A stretch of 64,000 nt of DNA from Mercurialis annua (GCF_937616625.2 NC_065573.1:5595001-5659000); one strand, 5' to 3'; counted from the stretch's first letter, positions 23,201-36,259 are shown. The notes: generated by a model not told the origin, from the sequence alone. Numbers and translations are program-made.

Positions 23201-25744
23201 CAAACGTTACGAAACAAATTCAAGTGTTTCACCTTTTTAGCGATTTAAGCCAAACGTTTACAAACGTTACAAAACAAAACTAAAAGTATAAAACATTACG
23301 AAACAAATCCAACCGTTTCACATTTTTAGCGATTTAAGCGAAACCTTTACAAATGTTACGAAAAAAAATCAAGCGTTTCACCTTTTTAGCAATTTAAGCC
23401 AAACGTTTACAAACGTTACAAAACAAATCCATGCGTTTCCCCTTTTTAGCGATTTAAGCCAAACGTTTACAAATGTTACGAAACAAAACCAAACATTTCA
23501 TATTTTTAGCAATTTAAGCCAAAATGTTTATACACGCTACGAAACAAATCCAAACGTTTTACGTTTTTAGCGATTTAAGCCAAACGTTTACAAACGTTAC
23601 GAAACAAATCCAAACGTTTCACCTTTTTACCGATTTAAGCCAAACGTTTACAAATGTTACGAAACAAAACCATACATTTCATCGTTTTAGCGATTTAAGC
23701 CAAAACGTTTATAAACGCTACGAAACAAATCCAAACGTTTTACGTTTTTAGCGATTTAAGACAAACGTTTACAAACGTTACGAAACAAAGAAAAACGTTT
23801 AAAATGTTACGAAACAAATTCAAACGTTTGACATTTTTAGCAATTTAAGCCAAACATTTACAAACGTTACGAAAGAAAACCAAGCGTTACAACTTTTTAG
23901 CAATTTAAGCCAAACGTTAACAAACATAACAAAACAAATGCAAGCGTTTCACCTTTTTAGCGATTTAAGCCAAACGTTTACAAACGTTATGAAACAAATC
24001 CAAGCGTTTCACCTTTTTAGCAATTTATGCCAAACATTTACAAACGTTACGAAACAAATCCAAACAATTCTCCTTTTAGCGATTTAAGCCAACTTTTTAC
24101 AAATGTTACGAAACAAATCCAAACGATTCAACTTTTTAGCGATTTAAGCCAAACGTTTATAAACGTTACGAAACAAATCCAAACGTTTCACATTTTTAGT
24201 GATTTAAGCCAAACGTTTACAAATGTTACGAAATAATCCAAACGTTTATAACGTTACGAAAGAAATTCAATCGTTTCACATTTTTAGCGATTTAAGCCAA
24301 ACGTTTACCAAGGTTACGAAATAAATCCAAACGATTCACCTTTTTAATTTAAGCCAAACGTTTACAAACGTTACGAAACAAATCCAATTCGCATTTTTAG
24401 CAATTTAAGCCAAACATTTACAAACCTTACAAAAGAAATCCAAACGTTTCACCTTTTTAGCAATTTATGCCAAACGTTTACAAACGTTAAGAAACAAATC
24501 CAAGCGTTTCGCCTTTTTAGCAATTTATGCCAAATGTTTACAAATGTTAAGAAACAAGTCCAAGCGTTTCACCATTTTAGCAATTTAAGCCGAACTTTAC
24601 GAAGCAAATCCAAACGTTTCATCTTTTTAGCGATTTAAGCCAAACATTTACAAACGTTACGAAACAAATCAAAGCCTTTCACCTTTTTAGCGATTTAAGC
24701 CAAACGTTTACAAACGTTACGAAACAAAACCAAAAGTTTAAAACGTTACGAAAAAAATCCAACCGTTTCACATTTTTAGCGATTTAAGCCAAACCTTTAC
24801 AAATGTTACGAAACAAAACCAAGAGTTTTACCTTTTTAGCAATTTAAGCCAAACGTTTACAAACCTTACAAAACAAATCCATGTATTTCACCTTTTTAGG
24901 AATTTAAGCCAAAAGTTTACAAACATTACGAAACAAATCCAAGTGTTTCACCATTTTAGCAATTTAAGCCAAACGTTTACAAACGTTACAAAACAAATCC
25001 AAACATTTCACCCTTTTATCGATTTAAGCCAAACGTTTACAAACGTTACGAAACAAAACAAAACATTTCATCTTTTTAGCAATTTAAGCCAAACGTTTAC
25101 AAACGTTACGAAACAAATTTAAGAGTTTCACCTTCAGAGCAATTTAAGCCAAACGTTACGAAACAAATTCAAGCGTTTCACCTTTTTAGAAATAAGCCAA
25201 ACGTTTACAAACGTTACGAAACTAATTCAAGCGTTTCACCTTTTTAACAATTTAAGCCAAACGTTTACAAACGTTACGAAACAAATCCAAGCGTTTCACC
25301 TTTTTAGCGATTTAAGCAAAACATTTACAAACGCTACGAAAAAAATCCAAACATTTCACCTTTTTAGCGATTTGCGCCAAATGTTTACAAAGGTAATTAA
25401 ACAAATCCAAATATTTCACCTTTTTAGCAATTTAGGCCAAACGTTTACAAACGTTACAAAACAAATCCAAGCGTTTCACCTTTTTTCCAATTTAAGCCAA
25501 ATATTTACAAACATTACGAAACAAATCCAAGCGTTTCACCTTTTTTCCAATTTAAGCCAAACATTTACAAACATTACGAAACAATTCCAAACGTTTAACC
25601 TTTATGGCAATTTAATCCAAACTCTTACAAATGTTACGAAACAAATCCAAAAGTTTTCATTTAGGCCAAACATTTACAAATTTTATGAAACAAATCCAAA
25701 CGTTTTCCCTTTTTAGCAATTTAAGCCAAACATTTATAAACCTT
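23201..25744 (+). repeat. Plus satellite, block Y copy 1
   Basis: Roughly 42 monomers. From about 23700 to 25600 it matches 52830-54800: AGCCAAAACGTTTATAAACG occurs at about 23699 and 52828, ACAATTCTCC/ACAATTCACC with a one-base-short CCTTTTAGCG, ACCTTCAGAGC, and GATTTGCG at about 25369 and 54560. Indels of one to several monomers separate the copies. Confidence 0.75.
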
Positions 25745-25848
25745 ACGGCTTAAATTGCTAAAAAGGCGAAACGTTTGAATTTGTTTCGTAAGGTTTTAAA
25801 CATTTGGTTTTAAACGTTTGGATTTGTTTCGTAAGGTTTTAAACATTT
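25745..25848 (-). repeat. Short inverted satellite patch 1
   Basis: About 104 bp of minus-orientation satellite in a plus domain. It starts CGGCTTAAATTGC after ATAAACCTTA and ends GGTTTTAAACATTT before CAATTTAAGCCAGACG. It contains two incomplete minus monomers with the rare CGTAAGGTTTTAAAC variant. Confidence 0.85.
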
Positions 25849-26284
25849 CAATTTAAGCCAGACGTTTTCAAACGTTACGAAACAAAACCGAATATTTCAT
25901 CTTTTTAGCAATTCAAGCCAAACGTTTACACATGTTACGAAACAAATCCAAATGTTTCCCCATTTTAGCGATTTAAGCCAAAAGGTTAAAACGTTACGAA
26001 ACAAATCCAAACATTTCATCTTTTTAGTAATTTATGAGAAACGTTTACAAATGTTACGAAACAAATCCAAACGTTTCCCATTTTTAGCAATTTAAGCCAA
26101 ACGTTTACAAACGTTACGAAACAAATCCAAACGTTTAACCTTATTGGCAATTTAAGCCAAACTCTTATAAATGTTACGAAACAAATCCAAAAGTTTCCAT
26201 TTAAGCCAGACATTTACAAATGTTATGAAACAAATCCAAATGTTTTCCCTTTTTAGCAATTTAAGCCAAACGTTTATAAACGTT
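25849..26284 (+). repeat. Plus satellite between inverted patches 1 and 2
   Basis: About seven monomers. It opens with ACCGAATATTTCATC at about 25888 (HOR-B marker) and ends with CCAAACTCTTATAAATG and a shortened AAGTTTCCATTTAAGCC, the context that precedes every inverted patch. Confidence 0.75.
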
Positions 26285-26417
26285 ACGGCTTAAATTGCTA
26301 AAAAGGTGAAACGTTTAGATTTGTTTCGTAAGGTTTTAAACATTTGGTTTTAAACGTTTGGATTTGTTTCGTAAGGTTTTAAACGTTTGGATTTGTTTCG
26401 TAAGGTTTTAAACGTTT
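26285..26417 (-). repeat. Short inverted satellite patch 2
   Basis: Same boundaries as patch 1, but about 30 bp longer because GTTTGGATTTGTTTCG with AAGGTTTTAAAC is present three times instead of twice. Confidence 0.85.
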
Positions 26418-29400
26418 CAATTTAAGCCAATATTTTCAAACGTTACGAAACAAAACCGAATATTTCATCTTTTTAGCAATTCAAGCCAAACGTTTACAAA
26501 TGTTACGAAACAAATCCAAATGTTTCCCCATTTTAGCAATTTAAGCCAAATGGTTAAAACGTTACGAAACAAATCCAAACATTTCATCTTTTTAGCAATT
26601 TATGACAAACGTTTACAAACGTTACGAAACAAATCCAAACATTTCCCATTTTTAGCAATTTAAGCCAAACGTTTACAAACGTTACGAAACAAATCCAAAC
26701 GTTTCACTTTTTTAGCGATTTGAGCTAAACGTTTGCAAACGTTACGAAACAAATCCAAACGTTTCACCTTTTTAGTGATTTAAGCAAAATGTTTGAAAAC
26801 GTTACGAAACAAATCCAAACGTTTCACCTTTTTAGTGATTTAAGCAAAACGTTTACAAACGTTAAGAAACAAATCCGAACGTTTCCCCTTTTTTGCGATT
26901 TAAGCCAAACGTTTCCAAAGGCTACGAAACAAATCCAAATGTTTCACGTTTTTAGCGATTTAAGCCAAACGTTTACAAACGTTATGAAACAAAACCAAAT
27001 GTTTAAAATGTTACGAAACAAATTCAAACGTTTCACACTTTTAGCGATTTAAGCAAAACATTTACACACGTTACGAAATAATCCAAACGTTTATAACGTT
27101 ACAGAAGAAATTCAATCGTTTCACATTTTTAGCGATTTAAGCAAAACGTTTACAAATGTTACGAAACAAAGCCAAACGATTCACCTTTTTAGCGATTTAA
27201 GCCAAACGTTTACAAACGTTACGAAACAAATCCAAATGTTTCACCTTTTTAGCAATTTTAGCCAAACATTTACAAACGTTACAAAAGAAATCCAAACGTT
27301 TCACCTTTTTAACAATTTATGCCAAATGTTTACAAACGTTAAGAAACAATTCCAAGCGTTTCGCCTTTTTAGCAATTTAAGCCAAACCGAATATATCATC
27401 TTTTTAGCAATTCAAGCCAAACGTTTACAAACGTTACGAAACAAATCCAAATGTTTCCCCATTTTAGCAATTTAAGCCTAAAGGTTAAAACGTTACGAAA
27501 CAAATCCAAACATTTCATCTTTTTAGCAATTTATACCAAACGTTTACAAACGTTACCAAACAAATCCAAACGTTTCCCATTTTTAGCAATTTAAGCCAAA
27601 CGTTTACAAACGTTACGAAACAAACCCAAATGTTTCACCTCTTTAGCGATTTGAGCCAAACGTTTGCAAACGTTACGAAACAAATCCAAACGTTTCATCT
27701 TTTTAGCGATTTAAGCAAAATGTTTGCAAACGTTACGAAACAAATCCAAACGTTTCACCTTTTTAGCGGTTTAAGCGAAACGTTTACAAACGTTATGAAA
27801 CAAATCCGAACGTTTCCCCTTTTTAGCGATTTAAGCCAAATGTTTCCAAAGGCTACGAAACAAATCCAAATGTTTCACGTTTTTAGCGATTCAAGCCAAA
27901 CGTTTACAAACGTTACGAAACAAAACCAAACGTTTAAAATGTTACGAAACAAATTCAAACGTTTCACATTTTTAGCGATTTAAGCCAAACATTTACACAC
28001 GTTACGAAATAATCCAAACGTTTATAACGTTACAGAAGAAATTCAATCGTTTCACATTTTTAACGATTTAAGCAAAACGTTTACAAACGTTACGAAACAA
28101 AGCCAAACAATTCACCTTTTTAGCGATTTAAGCCAAACGTTTACAAATGTTACGAAACAAATCCAAATGTTTCACCTTTTTAGCAATTTGAGCCAAACAT
28201 TTACAAACGTTACAAAAGAAATCCAAACGTTTCACCTTTTTAACAATTTATGCCAAATGTTTACAAACGTTAAGAAACAATTCCAAGCGTTTCGCCTTTT
28301 TAGCAATTTAAGCCAAACCGAATATATCATCTTTTTAGCAATTCAAGCCAAACGTTTACAAACGTTACGAAACAAATCCAAATGTTTCCCCATTTTAGCA
28401 ATTTAAGCCTAAAGGTTAAAACGTTACGAAACAAATCCGAACATTTCATCTTTTTAGCAATTTATACCAAACGTTTACAAACGTTACCAAACAAATCCAA
28501 ACGTTTCCCATTTTTAACAATTTAAGCCAAACGTTACGAAACAAATCCAAACGTTTCACCTTTTTAGCGATTTGAGCCAAACGTTTGCAAACGTTACGAA
28601 ACAAATCCAAACGTTTCACCTTTTTAGCGATTTAAGAAAAATGTTTGCAAACGTTACGAAACAAATCCAAACGTTTCACCTTTTTAGCGGTTTAAGCAAA
28701 ACGTTTACAAACGTTACGAAACAAATCCGAACGTTTCCCCTTTTTAGAGATTTCAGCCAAACGTTTCCAAAGGCTACGAAACAAATCCAAATGTTTCACC
28801 TTTTTAGCGATTTAAGCCAAACGTTTACAAACGTTACGAAACAAAACCAAACGTTTAAAATGTTACGAAACAAATTCAAACGTTTCACATTTTTAGCGAT
28901 TTAAGCCAAACATTTACACATGTTACGAAATAATCCAAACGTTTATAACGTTACAGAAGAAATTCAATCGTTTCACATTTTTAGCGATTTAAGCAAAACG
29001 TTTACAAACGTTACGAAACAAAGCCAAACAATTCACCTTTTTAGCGATTTAAGCCAAACGTTTACAAACGTTACGAAACAAATCCAAATGTTTCACCTTT
29101 TTAGCAATTTTAGCCAAACATTTACAAACGTTACAAAAGAAATCCAAACGTTTCACCTTTTTAACAATTTATGCCAAATGTTTACAAACATTAAGAAACA
29201 ATTCCAAGCGTTTCGCCTTTTTAGCAATTTAAGCCAAACTGAATATATCATCTTTTTAGCAATTCAAGCCAAACGTTTACAAACGTTACGAAACAAATCC
29301 AAATGTTTTCCCATTTTAGCAATTTAAGTCTAAAGGTTAAAATTTTACGAAACAAATCCAAACATTTCATCTTTTTAGCAATTTATACCAAACGTTTACA

Positions 29401-31205
29401 AACGTTACGAAACAAATCCAAACGTTTCCCATTTTTAGCAATTTAAGCCAAACGTTTACAAACGTTACGAAACAAATCCAAACGTTTCACTTTTTTAGCG
29501 ATTTGAGCCAAACGTTTGCAAACGTTACGAAACAAATCCAAACATTTCACCTTTTTAGCAATTTAAGCAAAATGTTTGCAAATGTTACGAAACAAATCCA
29601 AACGTTTCACCTTTTTAGCGGTTTAAGCAAAACGTTTACAAACGTTATGAAACAAATCCGAACGTTTCCCCTTTTTAGCGATTTAAGCCAAACGTTTCCA
29701 AAGGCTACGAAACAAATCCAAATTTTTCACGTTTTTAGCGATTTAAGCCAAACGTTTACAAACGTTACGAAACAAAACAAAACATTTAAAATGTTACGAA
29801 ACAAATTCAAACGTTTCACATTTTTAGCAATTTAAGCCAAACATTTACAGACGTTACGAAATAATCCAAACGTTTATAACGTTACAGAAGAAATTCAATC
29901 GTTTCACATTTTTAGCGATTTAAGCAAAACGTTTACAAACGTTACGAAACAAAGCCAAACAATTCACCTTTTTAGCGATTTAAGACAAACGTTTACAAAC
30001 GTTACGAAACAAATCCAAATGTTTCACCTTTTTAGCAATTTTAGCCAAACATTTACAAACGTTACAAAAGAAATCCAAACATTTCACCTTTTTAACAATT
30101 TATGCCAAATGTTTACAAACGTTAAGAAACAATTCCAAGCGTTTCACCTTTTTAGCCATTTAAGCCAAACCAAATATTTCATCTTTTTAGCAATTTAAGC
30201 CAAACGTTTACAAACGTTACGAAACAAATCCAAATGTTTCCCCTTTTTAGCGATTTAAGCCAAAAGTTTAAAACGTTACGAAACAAATCCAAACATTTCA
30301 TCTTTTTAGCAATTTATGAGAAACGTTTACAAATGTTACGAAACAAATCCAAACATTTCCCATTTTTACCAATTTAAGCCAAACGTTTACAAACGTTACG
30401 AAACAAATCCAAACGTTTCACCTTTTTAGCGATATTAGCCAAATGTTTGCAAACGTTACGAAACAAATCCAAACGTTTCACCTTTTTAGCAATTTAAGCA
30501 AAACGTTTGCAAACGTTACGATACAAATCCAAATATTTCACCTTTTTAGCGATTTAAGCAAAACGTTTACAAACGTTATGAAACAAATCCGAACGTTTCC
30601 CCTCTTTAGCGATTTAAGCCAAACGTTTCCAAACGCTACGAAACAAATCCAAATGTTTCACGTTTTTAGCGATTTGAGCCAAATGTTTACAAACGTTACG
30701 AAATAAAACCTAACGTTTAAAATGTTACGAAACAAATCCAAACGTTTCACTTTTTTAGCGATTTAAGCCAAACGTTTACAAACATTACGAAATAATCCAA
30801 ACGTTTCTAACGTTACAGAAGAAATTCAATCATTTCACATTTTTAGCGATTTAAGCGAAACGTTTACAAATGTTACGAAACAAATCCAAACGATTCACCT
30901 TTTTAGCGATTTAAGCCAAACGTTTACAAACATTACGAAACAAATCCAAATATTTCGCCTTTTTAGCAGTTTTAGCCAAACATTTACAAACGTTGTAAAA
31001 GAAATCCAAATGTTTCACCTTTTTAGCAATTCATACCAAACGTTTACAAACGTTAAGAAAGAAATCCAAGCGTTTCACCTTTTCAGCAATTTATGCCAAA
31101 CTTTTACAAATATTAAGAAGCAAATCCAAGCGTTTCACCATTTTAGCAATTTAAACCAAACTTTACGAAACAAATCCAAACGTTTCACCTTTTTAGCGAT
31201 TTAAG
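26418..31205 (+). repeat. HOR-B array, about 931-bp unit, five anchors
   Basis: The marker AATCCAAACGTTTATAACG starts at 27080, 28011, 28932, 29863 and, as TTTCTAACG, at 30794, giving spacings of 931, 921, 931 and 931 bp. Each unit has about fifteen and a half monomers and includes CCAAAGGCTACG, TTTAAAATGTTACG, ACCGAATATATCATC, TTTATACCAAACG and TTAAGAAACAATTCC in fixed order. The 921-bp unit lacks ten bases near 28530 (CCAAACGTTACG instead of a full GTTTACAAACG). The last unit (30.2-31.2 kb) is more divergent and leads into block X. Confidence 0.9.
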
Positions 31206-33164
31206 CCAAACATTTACAAAAGTTACGAAACAAATCCAAGCGTTTCACCTTTTTAGCAATTTAAGACAAACGTTTACAAACGCTACGAAACAAATCCAAC
31301 CGTTTCACCTTTTTAGCGATTTAAGCCAAATGTTTACAAATGTTACGAAACAAAACCAAACATTTCATCTTTTTAGCAATTTAAGCCGAACGTTTACAAA
31401 CGTTACAAAACAAATCCAAATGTTTCCCCATTTTAGCGATTTAAGCCAAAAGTTTAAAACGTTACAAAACAAATTTAAACATTTCACCATTTTAGCAATT
31501 TATGCCAAACGTTTACAAACGTTACGAAACAAATCCAAGCGTTTCACCTTTTTAACAATTTAAGCCAAACATTTACAAACGTTAAGAAACAAATCTAAGC
31601 GTTTCACCTTTTAAACAATTTAAGCCAAACGTTTACAAACGTTAGAAAACAATTCCAAATGTTTCCCCATTTTATCGATTTAAGCCAAAAGTTTAAAACG
31701 TTACGAAACAAATCCAAACATTTCACCATTTTAGCAATTTATGCCAAACGTTTACAAACGTTATGAAACAAATCCAAGCATTTCACCTTTTTAACAATTT
31801 AAGCCAACGATTACAAATGTTAAGAATCAAATCCAAACGTTTCACCTTTTTAGAAATTTAAGCCAAAAGTTTACAAACGTTACGAAACAAATCCATGTGT
31901 TTCACCTTTTTAGGAATTTAAGCCAAAAGTTTACAAACGTTACGAAACAAATCCAAGCGTTTTACCTTTTTAGCAATTTAAGCCAAACGTTTACAAACAT
32001 TACGAAAGAAATCGAAACGTTTCACCGTTTTAGCGATTTAAGCCAAACGTTTACAAACGTTACGAAATAAAACCAAACATTTCATCTTTTTAGCAATTTA
32101 AGCCAAACGTTTACAAACGTTACGAAACAAATCCAAATGTTTCCCCCTTTTAGCGATTTAAGCCAAACGTTTAAAACATTACGAAACAAATCCAAACATT
32201 TCACCTTTTTAGCAATTTATGCCAAACGTTTACGAAACAAATCCAAGCGTTTCACCTTTTTAACAATTTAAGCCAAACGTTTACAAATGTTAAGAAACAA
32301 ATCCAAACGTTTCCCCTTTTTAGAAATTTAAGCCAAACGTTTACAAACGTTACGAAACAAATCTAAATGTTTCCCCATTTTAGCAATTTAAGCCAGAAGT
32401 TTAAAACGTTACGAAACAAATTCAAACATTTCACCTTTTTAGCAATTTATGCCAAATGGTTACAAACGTTACGAAAAAATTCAAGCGTTACACCTTTTTA
32501 ACAATTTAAGCCAAACATTTACAAACGTTATAAAACAAATCCAAGCGTTTCACCTTTATAACGATATAAGAAAAACGTTTACAAACGTTACGAAACAAAT
32601 CCAAACATTTCACCTTTTTAGCAATTTATGCCAAACGTTTACAAAGTTAATGAAACAAATCCAAATGTTTCACCTTTTTAGCAATTTAATCCAAACGTTT
32701 ACAAACGTTGCAAAACAAATCCAAGCGTTTCACATTTTTAGCGATTTAAGCCAAACCTTTAAAAATATTACGAAACAAAGCCAAACGTTTCACCATTTTA
32801 GCAATTTAAGCCAAATGTTTACAAACGTTACAAAACAAATCCAAGCGTTTCACCTTTTTAGGAATTTAAGCCAAAAGTTTACAGACGTTACGAAACAAAT
32901 CAAAGAGTTTCACCTTTTTAGCAATTTAAGCAAAATGTTTACAAACGTTACGAAACAAATCCAAACGTTTCACCTTTTTAGCAATTTAAGCCAAATGTTT
33001 ACAAACGTTACGAAACAAATCCAAACGTTTCCCCTTTATAGCAATTTAAGCCAAACGTCTACAAACGTTACGAAAAAATCCAACATTTCAACTTTTTAGC
33101 AATTTAAGCCAAACGTTTACAAACGTTACGAAACAAATCCAAACGTTTAAACATATTGGCAATT
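31206..33164 (+). repeat. Plus satellite, block X copy 1
   Basis: Matches 49541-51779 nearly base for base, including TTAAGAATCAAATCC, CCATGTGTTTCACC, ATGCCAAATGGTTAC (32449 and 51062) and ACGATATAAG. Copy 2 has about 280 bp of extra monomers near 49600-49870. A 216-codon open frame at 32449-33099 is ten monomers in phase with no other coding support. Ends at the CAATT where the solo LTR is inserted. Confidence 0.85.
33160..33164. other. Target-site duplication, left copy (CAATT)
   Basis: CAATT directly before the LTR TG. It is identical to the five bases directly after the LTR CA. Confidence 0.92.
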
Positions 33165-33315
33165 TGTAATATCCCGTAAAATTTTAAATTTTATTTTGTT
33201 AATTTCCGACGTGGTTACGGATGTGTTTTGAGGGGTATTTGAAGTTTCGTAAATTTTTGTGGTTCGATTCATTTTTGGTTCGGTTTAAAAAAAAAAGGGA
33301 TTTTCTTCTTGGGTT

Positions 33316-33507
33316 GTGGTTCAACCGAAGTGGTTGAACCACTTCTGGTTAACTCAGGTCTCAACCGAGACCTGAGAATATTTTGTGATTCTCGTTCGAG
33401 AATCCAAGGATTCTCGAACGAGAATCCATTTTCAGGCCTAGTCCCGTTCGGGACCAGGCCCTTTCCCGAACGGAAGCAGGCCAATTTTGGCCATTCCCGT
33501 TCGGGAA
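33316..33507. repeat. Cluster of five stem-loops in the solo LTR
   Basis: Perfect or near-perfect inverted repeats follow one another: 33316-33325 with 33333-33342 (10 bp); 33353-33362 with 33367-33376 (10 bp, loop AACC); 33387-33404 with 33409-33426 (18 bp perfect, loop CAAG, each arm itself almost palindromic); 33435-33460 (GGCCT and GTCCCG stems, loop TT); and 33463-33473 with 33497-33507 (11 bp) enclosing GGCCAATTTTGGCC. They lie 150-343 bp inside the LTR, upstream of the TATA-like site, where U3 regulatory sequence is expected. Confidence 0.85.
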
Positions 33508-33560
33508 CAGGTCTGCATTTTTGACCCCTTCGTACTCATTTTCGACCCATCTCCTCTCGA

Positions 33561-33568
33561 TATTTAAA
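33561..33568 (+). promoter_or_regulatory. Possible TATA box of the solo LTR
   Basis: TATTTAAA about 400 bp into the LTR, after the hairpin cluster and before a C/T-rich stretch (ATCACTGAAACCCTAG). It is in the expected place for the U3 promoter of a plant LTR. The assignment rests on position and motif only. Confidence 0.3.
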
Positions 33569-34510
33569 GTCGACTTCTTAACAGAAAATCTTCACCACTC
33601 ATCACTGAAACCCTAGCCGTTTTCCGCTTGTCATTTCGCTGAGTATCGAACCTGTTATCACCTTCCAAAGATCGCTGTTCGGTAAGTTTTCTGATTCTTT
33701 GATTTCCAGATTTTGTTCTGAACGACATTACGTAATTTGGTTCGTTCTCTTTCGTTTCTAGATCGAAATTGATTCCGCTTGATCTCAGACGCTCTAGACT
33801 CAATTCCCTACGTCTCCCTATCTCAGTTTCGCTGAACGGTACGCCGTCGATCTCGTTCTAATCAATCCCGTTTCATCGTTTTTATATGCAAGTGAGTTCT
33901 CTGTTTTGCTGTCATGTTGCTGCCGATTCCTTGCATGAGTTTTGGATTTGGTTTTTGCTTATCCATGGTTATGAATCTCTTAAATGATTAATTGTTTATA
34001 GTTTGAATGTTCGGATTGAGATTTATCTCATCGTTTCTGGTTCTTGATCGTTGTCGATATGTTGCTCTGTTGCGTTTGTATTGTTGGTTGTGTTCTTGAA
34101 ATATTGATATGATTTTATTAGTTTAAGTTGCTGTGATCAAGAAACTTGATGTTGGTTCAAATTAAATGTTGTACTTTCATGGATTATGAACTTGATTAAG
34201 CAACATCATGATTTTATACCATTGATGAGTTGAAATATGGAGGCGGGATGGTTCTGGACATACAGGGACAATTTGGTTTCAAATTGTTATTGTAAGTGAT
34301 GGTCAAAGGCTGATAGTGGTCCTTAAATTGTTTTGTTTGAATCAAATAAATCCCTTAAGTTAAAACTTACCAATCGTTTAATTATAACTTTGAAATTAGA
34401 TATGTTATAAATGATATATTTAAACGAGGGGTGTTATAAATTAAACTAATATAATTTCTCGGGTAATTATAATTAATTTCAATTTAAAATTTGGTTTAAT
34501 TGGTTAATTT

Positions 34511-34707
34511 ACAATTTAGCCCCTAAACTTAATTTGCAATTAAATTAATTGGATCCTTGGTTGGTTACTTCATATTTTATTTTAATTATAAAACAAGAGC
34601 TAATAATCGAGTTTGAATATCAAATTGGCTAAATTACAATTTAGTCCCTAAGTGGCAAAAGTACAGTTTAGTCCCTAATTGACTAAAGTGCAATTTAGTC
34701 CCTAAAC
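34511..34707 (+). repeat. Short dispersed direct repeats in the solo LTR
   Basis: Four copies of ACAATTTAGTCCCTAA or close variants, at 34511, 34636, 34663 (ACAGTTTAG) and 34690. The spacing is irregular and the surroundings are AT-rich. No function is apparent. Confidence 0.7.
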
Positions 34708-35412
34708 TTTTATTTGACTTATTTAATTAAGTTTTGATTTGTAACTTGGGTTACTTGTATTTGAAGCTATTGAGTTCCGCTTTTAAAATGGTTTATTGTT
34801 TTATGGATTTATTTTATAATATAAACTCGGGTTTATATTTGATAAACGTTTTGAGTTGGGTTAGACTTGGGTCACCCGACAAGTGTGGTCAGCTTGGTAG
34901 TTTATTGGTAGCTCGGCTAACACACTAATTGAAAATTTATTACTATTTAAAGTTATTAAATAATATTTATAAATTGGATTTTAAGCGGAAACTCAATAGA
35001 CTTATATAAATTGGGCTTTATTACCTTATGGTTGTATTTGTGTGTGCTTGGATTGTTTAATTACGACGTGTTTATTGTGCTAGTCTTATGTGGTGTCTAG
35101 TACTCTTTAGAGTTAGGGTCTGATTTTAATAATTATTTTATTTGTCTAGACTCGTCTACTGTTCGTGCTTCAGAGGCGAACCAGAGTTAGTTGCTTGCCG
35201 GTATTTCACGCGGATTAGCAAGCAGTGAGTTTATATTTACTATTTACCGCTTTATTAAGTAAATTGTTATTTTAATATTAAATATATATACTGTACGTAT
35301 ATTTCGAACTGTTTTTATATTATGGCTCTTAGTTGGAACGTGCTACCTAATGGGCATCATTAGGACTGCGTGCGCACCGGTATTGATCTGGGTAAGGTAT
35401 ATATGGAAATGT

Positions 35413-35535
35413 GGTAACTCGGTGTGAGCACGGCTCTCGGGACCAGGTAGAGTAACTCGGTGTAGCTCAGCTCTCGGGACTCTGGTATAAGTGTGGTCAG
35501 TGGTAACTCGGTGTAGCTCAGCTCTCGGGACCAGA
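35413..35535 (+). repeat. Three-copy direct repeat in the solo LTR
   Basis: GTAACTCGGTGTAGCTCAG followed by CTCTCGGGAC (first copy GTGTGAGCACGG) begins at 35413, 35452 and 35503. The intervals are 39 and 51 bp. The repeat creates a 107-codon chance frame on the minus strand. Confidence 0.8.
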
Positions 35536-36122
35536 CCTATTGGATTATGATTATTATTAGAATTGTGGATTAGGGTTCCAACTATTATCTGTAATATTGT
35601 TATTAAATGTTTTAAACGTTTTAAAGGTTTTCCACTTAATAAATGTAAATAGTGGTATGAACTCATCTCAGTATATCTGACCCCGTTGTTTTCCCAATTT
35701 TCCCCAGGGTTATGATCTGAGAGAGTCTGGTGATCTCCGCATTTACTATTCCTCGGAGGTTCCCTTTTATTTTAGTAAAACAGTGAAACTATTTTATTCT
35801 TAGACCGCAGTAGTAACTAGACGTCTTTGTTATTATTATATATTTTGTCGGATTGGTTCGACTGGTTATATTGCTTTGGCATGTTATATTATTTAAGTTG
35901 GTTTATGATAAATCTATTTTTGAATCAGAATTGAATAAGCATGTTATTTTAACTGTTGATTATTATAATTGCTAGTTTAGGCTGAAGTCTCGGTTGCCCC
36001 CGAGCATTGGTTTTCTGCAGGTTTATGTGTTTATGAATTATATGGAAGGCTAGCTACGGGTTTTGGTACTACATTACCCATACCCTAGCGCCGGTCGCGA
36101 TTCATGAAAATGGGTCGTGACA

Positions 36123-36127
36123 CAATT
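36123..36127. other. Target-site duplication, right copy (CAATT)
   Basis: CAATT directly after GTGACA. Satellite then resumes as TAAGCCAAACTC, exactly as at the empty site in the 51.8-kb copy. Confidence 0.92.
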
Positions 36128-36259
36128 TAAGCCAAACTCTTACAAATGTTATGAAACAAATCCAAAAGTTTCCATTTAGGCCAAATATTTACAAATTTTA
36201 TGAAACAAATCCAAACCTTTTCCCTTTTTAGCAATTTAAGCCAAACATTTATAAACCTT
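36123..36259 (+). repeat. Plus satellite between solo LTR and inverted patch 3
   Basis: Two monomers and a shortened one (AAGTTTCCATTTAGGCC), matching 51775-51912 and 25600-25744. Confidence 0.85.

Larger units (their letters stand above)
33165..36122 (+). mobile_element. Solo LTR, 2958 bp, with CAATT target-site duplication
   Basis: Starts TGTAATATCCCG and ends GGGTCGTGACA, a TG...CA LTR. It is flanked on both sides by CAATT (33160-33164 and 36123-36127). The uninterrupted site exists in the second copy of the region at about 51772-51790 (TTGGCAATTTAAGCC). No internal region, primer-binding site or second LTR is present, so it is a solo LTR left by LTR-LTR recombination. Its last 60 bp match the end of the LARD-like LTR at 37509 (reverse complement), and TGACCCCGTTGTTTTCCC, GACCGCAGTAG and AGCAAGCAGTGAG are shared, so the two belong to one family but different subfamilies. 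Long LTRs of this kind are typical of Ty3-gypsy elements, but no coding part is present to prove that. Confidence 0.93.

Noticed and set aside
33600..33620. Telomere-type sequence (AAACCCTAG)
   Set aside because: A single copy inside the solo LTR; no tandem repeat of the plant telomere unit.
35343..35666. 107-codon minus-strand frame in the solo LTR
   Set aside because: It spans the three-copy direct repeat at 35413-35535, and its repeated residues simply mirror that DNA repeat.
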